Below are positions 59,716 to 64,000 of a stretch of DNA of 64,000 bases, piece by piece. Where the stretch lies: positions 62,001 through 126,000 of the forward strand of contig QANZ01056500.1 in NCBI GenBank assembly GCA_003254925.1, read 5' to 3'. The translations under genes were made by a program, and so were the position numbers. How positions within the stretch are numbered: position 1 is the stretch's first letter; each line of letters opens with the position of its first letter. The DNA comes from Chamaecrista fasciculata (Eukaryota; Streptophyta; Magnoliopsida; Fabales; Fabaceae). The notes under the pieces are model-generated. The model worked only from the letters and a program-made list of their open reading frames with translations, had not been told where the DNA came from and did not search any database.

Positions 59716-60926
59716 TTAATCTTTTCAGAAAACTTATTCTTTAATTTTCAAACTTGTTGATTTTTTACGGTTTAATATTTTTTTTTGGCGAGGTTACGGT
59801 TTAATATTTGAATAAGAACAATATATGAATTAGTCCTCAGATAGTGACAAACGTCAATCGATTAATTTTTAGAGAAATTTTTTATTATATAACATTGTGA
59901 TGTATATTTAAATTTATTTATATGTGACACCATTGAATGTCAGATTTAATTATCTAATGTATCATTTACTAAAGACAATACAAGAAATACATCCAGATTT
60001 TCATACTCAGGCATTTGAAAGCGAGATTAAGGTTAGAGAAGTCGATCAACACTCAACACCCAAATTACAACATCTAATCTTAATTTAATATTCTTCTTTA
60101 TCTTTTTCTCCCCTTTAAACCTTAAGTATGATTCATTCACAAATGAGTGAAAATGCTAGTATGAAATTGAAGAGACTATTGAAGTTTGTTGAATTTTGAG
60201 ATTTTCTTTTGACGGTTTAATCTTTTTGATTAGTATTATTTCTTTTTAAATTATCTCAACATTTAGCGCTCATGTCCTTTATTTGGTTAAATGATGATTA
60301 ACGTAACAATTCGAGTTGTAATGAGAACTTAGCGCTCATGTCCTTTATTTGGTTAAATGATGATTAACAAGAACTTAATAGTCGACGATTATAATTATTA
60401 AAAATTCGAGTTGTATATTTATATCCATTAGAGATTAAAAGAGTAACTTTTATCTTATCTTTTTGCAATAATCTAAAAAAATACAAAAAATTAGAAATGA
60501 CCCAACAGTCCAACACTAGATTTAGGTAGTTGTTTTGGAAGTTGCAAATACAGTTTAACTCATAACTCAAGCAGAGATAACAATACCAAACAACCAACCC
60601 CGAAACAAAGATATTTTAAGTTTTCAGTTTCCACGCGCTTCGGGAAGAGCGCGTGAATGGCGTTGTTTCCCACAACGTACGTTAAGCCGTTGACGAAGAC
60701 ATTTCACGTCGACAGTAGATCCGGGTGCAGCCAATCAGAACGCGCCAGCTGTCATTCATTTTGTTTAGCTTCCTTCCTTGCTTGTTCCTCTTAGTCAGCG
60801 TATAAGGAAGGTAGGGTAAAAAAGCAAAAAGCCAATGGATAGATTCATATCACAATAAGTTGAAGGAATTGAAAGTTGTGTGGTTGATCTGAAACCTTTG
60901 AAGAACCCTAAATTTTGAAATTGAAG
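59716..60926. other. Intergenic DNA and promoter of the CAN-type nuclease gene
   Basis: AT-rich to about 60600. It includes a 40-bp direct duplication (TTAGCGCTCATGTCC onward) at 60263-60302 and 60329-60368. From 60630 the DNA is less AT-rich and leads into the nuclease gene's 5' leader. No clear TATA box was fixed. Confidence 0.5.
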
Positions 60927-63903
60927 ATGGGAAACGTACTCAGATCGCTGTATAATCATTGCCTGAAACCCTCCGTGAGTGGCGAATCTGATTCACTTGG
61001 GCCTCACGGTGTTTCATCCACCACCGTTGGTGTTTCAGCTTTAGCTCAAGATCTCTTCCATTTTGACATCACTTCTCAGGTTTCTTTTTATTTTCTCACT
61101 TTTTTTATGCCAATGCTGCTGCAATTGCATCTTCTTCCTCACAATTGATTAATTAGGTCCCTGAAGGACTGAGCAAGCATGTTGTGTCATCGAAGAAGGC
61201 ACAAGCCAACTGGTAATTTAATTAATGAACAAGTAAATTGAATCCTCTGTTCAATTTTGAAGAAAGCTAGGACTTGATGTTGTAATGGTTTGAACAAAAT
61301 AAATGTGCAGGTACAGAAAACTAGTAGATGCGTGGAAAGAATCAAAACCCCCTCCCAAAACCCCTGAAGAAGCAGCCAGGCTTGTCATTCAGACCCTCAA
61401 ACGACATCAAAAGGCCGACGTCGAGGTACCAAACAAAAAATAAGAATCCTTCAATTCACACTTTTTGTTTGCCAAAACCTTATATATTATATTGGTCCCT
61501 AAAGTATATCATCAATTATGTTTTCGTTCAAAAAGTATTTTTTTATTCTATTTTGATCCTTAAAATTTTCATTTTCTTTTTTGTTTTAATCTGAGTTAGA
61601 CAATTGATGTAAATGACTTTTCTGTGTTTTAATAAATGAGTTGACGGAAATAAAAATAAACATTCTTCTTAGTTTTTATCTCACTGTAATAACAGACACG
61701 ACCTCTTCTCGTACTACTCACAAGATAATAGTAAAAATCAAACTAAATCATAATAAGAACTTACCGTGGAACAAATTAGAAACTTCAAGAAGGTTGGTCT
61801 AGTAGTTAGCTCAGTAGGTCGCTTAAACAAGTGTCGGGTGTTCGATCCCCGCCTTGTGTATGCAACAACCAATTGGCCAGCGACAAACCCTTAAATGGAG
61901 CTCAGATAGGCGAATGATTAGTCTTTAGCCCATCGAGCTGGGGATACCTTGGGCAACAACAAAAAAAAATTAGAAACTTCAAGGATCAAAACGGAATTCT
62001 TTCTATACTTTAGGGACCAACATGAGGTTTTAACATTTCTTTCACCGTAATCTAGCAACAAACCCAAAGCTTAGTTGTTTCCGTAATCACTTTTCAGGGA
62101 TTGTTGGCTTTCTACGGCCTTCCTCAACCACACACGCTTGTTCAAGCAACCGTTGAACCCCCTTCATCCTTGCCTGAAGGAGTAAAGTTTGAAATCCACA
62201 CTTTGCCGGTATAGAAACAAAATTTAAATATGAAGTATATGTGTGTGAAACTAATAATATTGTTATTGTATGTTAATGGGAGCAGGTAGATGCAAAAGCA
62301 GTGGCAGATGGTGACACTGTTACAGTTTACGTGAGCACATCAGATCCCAGAGAGTCATCTAATGTGCCTGGTCATGTCCAATCAGCAGCCATTGAAAGAT
62401 CAGAAGCTCGAGCTCGGAGGGACTATGTACAAGCCGATGCTCTTCATAAGCACATCATTGATTCAGGATATCGGTTTGTCTTCTTAGTTTCTTAATGCTA
62501 ACTACATTTCTAGGATTAATTAAGTGCTTAATTAACACCAAAATTGAATTTTGAAAGGTTTTCTTATTCAGGGTGATTAATCTTCAGGATGGGGAAGTCC
62601 TCGCTCGCAAGTATAGAATTCGGCTAAGGTAATTGGTAATTCAATTGATTATATCGCTTAATTAATTTATGACCAAAGTGCTCTTTGGTCCCATATCTTT
62701 TGCTCATATTTCAATTTGGTCTCATATTTTTTGTTGCAAATTTGGTCTTATATCTTTACAAAAAGTTTCACAGTTAGTCTCACAATATAGAACCTTTTGC
62801 AAAGATATGTGACTAATTCTACAACCTGACTAAAAGATATGGGACAAATTCTATAACTATTAAAATGATATGGGGCCAAAAGTACAACAAAAAAGATACA
62901 AGACCAAATTGATACCTGAATAAAAGATATGGGATCAGAAGTGTAACAAAAAAAGTTACAAGACCAAATTGAAATATGAGTAAAAGATATGATACTAAAA
63001 ATGCACTTTGACCTTAATTTGTTGTGGTGGAAGCCATTATTGATTGTGTATGTTGTATGAGAAACAGAGGTATTGATGCGCCAGAGAGTTCAATGCCATA
63101 CGGGAAAGAAGCTAAAAATGAACTCACCAAGATCGTTCAAGGCAAGTCTTTGAGGGTCCTTATTTATGGAGAAGATCGTTATGGACGCTCTGTGGGCGAT
63201 ATTTATTGCAATGGCCTTTTTGTACAGGTATTAATGTATTATTATTATTATTATTATTTTCCTCTCACAATTTAGCTTACATAAACAAACTCTGTTTAAC
63301 TCACCATCTCTAAATTTTCTTGATGCTTTTCGTTGTTTTGGTTAATAAGGAATTAATGTTAAAGAAGGGACTTGCATGGCATTACGCAGCCTATGACAAA
63401 AGAGTGGAATTAGAAACGGTACGGAGCACTTGTAATTTCATTTTATCTTCCTTCACTTTCATTTGCTTGAACTTTTCCCTGCAAAAACATCATTTCTTTC
63501 ACACGTTTGCAAGTGGCGTTATGCACAATTATTTTCTGTATATTATTACTAGCTAGATGGTTAGATATGACACTGTAAAAAATTATCTTCAGACAGGGTG
63601 TTCGGTGAGCATTATTATTACACTGATAATTAATCAGATTAACTGTATTTAAATTTAAAAATTCTATCAAGCGTTTATAGTATATAATGTTTCCCTGTTG
63701 AAAACATTATTATGCAGTGTCTCTTTTAAGTCCCTTTCTCTGCTATTAATTTTTCTTAAAGCTTTGTGTTGTTGGGAGATTAAATGTTGTTTGTGTTATC
63801 ACAGTGGGAAAAACAAGCAAGAGCCAAACGAATTGGACTATGGGCTTCATCAAACCCTGATAAGCCATGGGAATGGAGAAAGGATAAACGAGAAGGTAAA
63901 TGA
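60927..63903 (+). CDS. CAN: CAN-type staphylococcal-nuclease-like Ca-dependent nuclease, 335 aa
   Basis: Nine exons: 60927-61079, 61157-61212, 61311-61425, 62098-62208, 62286-62473, 62572-62628, 63068-63227, 63350-63418 and 63805-63903, all GT-AG and in phase. The N-terminus [12 protein letters not shown] has Gly2 and a nearby Cys, a pattern for myristoylation and palmitoylation that anchors CAN1/CAN2 at the plasma membrane. The SNase domain runs from about 146 to 320, with [49 protein letters not shown] and [11 protein letters not shown]. The Arg and acidic residues of the family active site (in RLRGIDAPE and DRYGR) are present. The enzyme cuts DNA and RNA and may act in programmed cell death. 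The introns hold MITEs and a SINE. Confidence 0.93.
61474..62035. mobile_element. Palindromic MITE in intron 3 of the nuclease gene, hosting a SINE
   Basis: The left arm ATTGGTCCCTAAAGTATA, then TTTTGATCCTTAAAATT, pairs with the right arm (CAAGGATCAAAACGGAATTC, ATACTTTAGGGACCAACATG). Limits are approximate. The SINE at 61790-61966 sits in its right half. Confidence 0.55.
61790..61966 (+). mobile_element. tRNA-derived SINE (Au-like), full or nearly full length
   Basis: The head shows RNA polymerase III boxes (TAGTTAGCTCAGTAGG as A box and GGGTGTTCGATCCCCG as B box). The 3' part shows GATTAGTCTTTAGCC and GGGGATACCTTGGGC. It ends in an A-rich tail. A 17-bp perfect direct repeat AAATTAGAAACTTCAAG flanks it at 61773-61789 and 61967-61983, so the insertion is young. 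Confidence 0.88.
62671..63013. mobile_element. Palindromic MULE-like MITE in intron 6 of the nuclease gene
   Basis: It starts GACCAAAGTGCTCTTTGGTCC and ends AAAAATGCACTTTGACC, an inverted match. The arms hold GGTCTCATATTTTTT-type blocks. Flanks TTAATTTAT (62662-62670) and TTAATTTGT (63014-63022) form a 9-bp duplication with one mismatch. It is a relative of 18232-18641. Confidence 0.75.
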
Positions 63904-64000
63904 CAGGCTAAAAACAATGACCATCCAAAGGACCACCAAAATATTACAAACGGTGGTGGACAAGCTGAAATAATTAGAAAACTCCCAAAAATACCAAAAA

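Noticed and set aside
61800-61862. Possible tRNA gene with A and B boxes
   Set aside because: The sequence does not close into a cloverleaf with a paired acceptor stem, and it continues into the SINE 3' region with a target duplication, so it is a SINE head.

Overview
This is a eudicot nuclear genome window: AT-rich, with multi-exon genes using plant GT-AG splice sites, plant-only protein families, and introns and intergenic DNA packed with palindromic MITE-like elements, SINEs, a LINE and LTR-element remains. The species cannot be read from the sequence. Five isolated single N bases (15237, 26356, 30140, 34008, 56672) look like joins in a draft assembly.

Eleven host genes are supported by exon-by-exon reading. 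From left to right: a CLASSY (CLSY1/2-type) RNA-directed DNA methylation gene, 5' part only (1-3441, minus); a DREB2A-type AP2/ERF stress regulator (12252-13409, minus) with heat-shock and ABA-type promoter motifs; a five-exon laccase (18033-20585, minus); a sorting nexin 2 (30743-33964, plus); an IMK3/MRLK-type LRR receptor kinase (34457-36833, minus); a conserved plant gene of unknown function with a one-base homopolymer frameshift (39352-41800, plus); a BADC protein that restrains plastid acetyl-CoA carboxylase (43264-48308, plus); a CHX cation/H+ exchanger (49985-52778, minus); an ERD15/CID-type PAM2 protein (57303-57762, plus); a small ATX1-like metal chaperone (58077-58469, minus); and a CAN-type staphylococcal-nuclease-like Ca-dependent nuclease (60927-63903, plus). 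They are independent genes and form no operon or obvious pathway cluster.

The most unusual content lies between the genes. At least five elements with long inverted repeats have exact 9-bp target-site duplications, which points to Mutator-like (MULE) transposition. One pair (8158-8587 and 59286-59715) is nearly identical but lies in opposite orientations. Another element (8045-9376) carries the first of these inside it. The largest palindrome of this type (54185-55811) carries a captured fragment of a VFB/SKIP2-type F-box gene in both arms, as an inverted duplicate of about 800 bp per arm. If transcribed, it would fold into a long hairpin able to feed small-RNA production against the parent F-box gene.

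Other repeats are a 5'-truncated LINE (about 5640-7600), three tRNA-derived SINE insertions with direct-repeat flanks (one a short 3' fragment), a Stowaway MITE (24905-25178), and LTR-retrotransposon fossils between about 26700 and 29470. Long stretches at 9770-11900, 15240-17980, 20700-22700 and 25180-26290 are AT-rich, with no gene that I can support.
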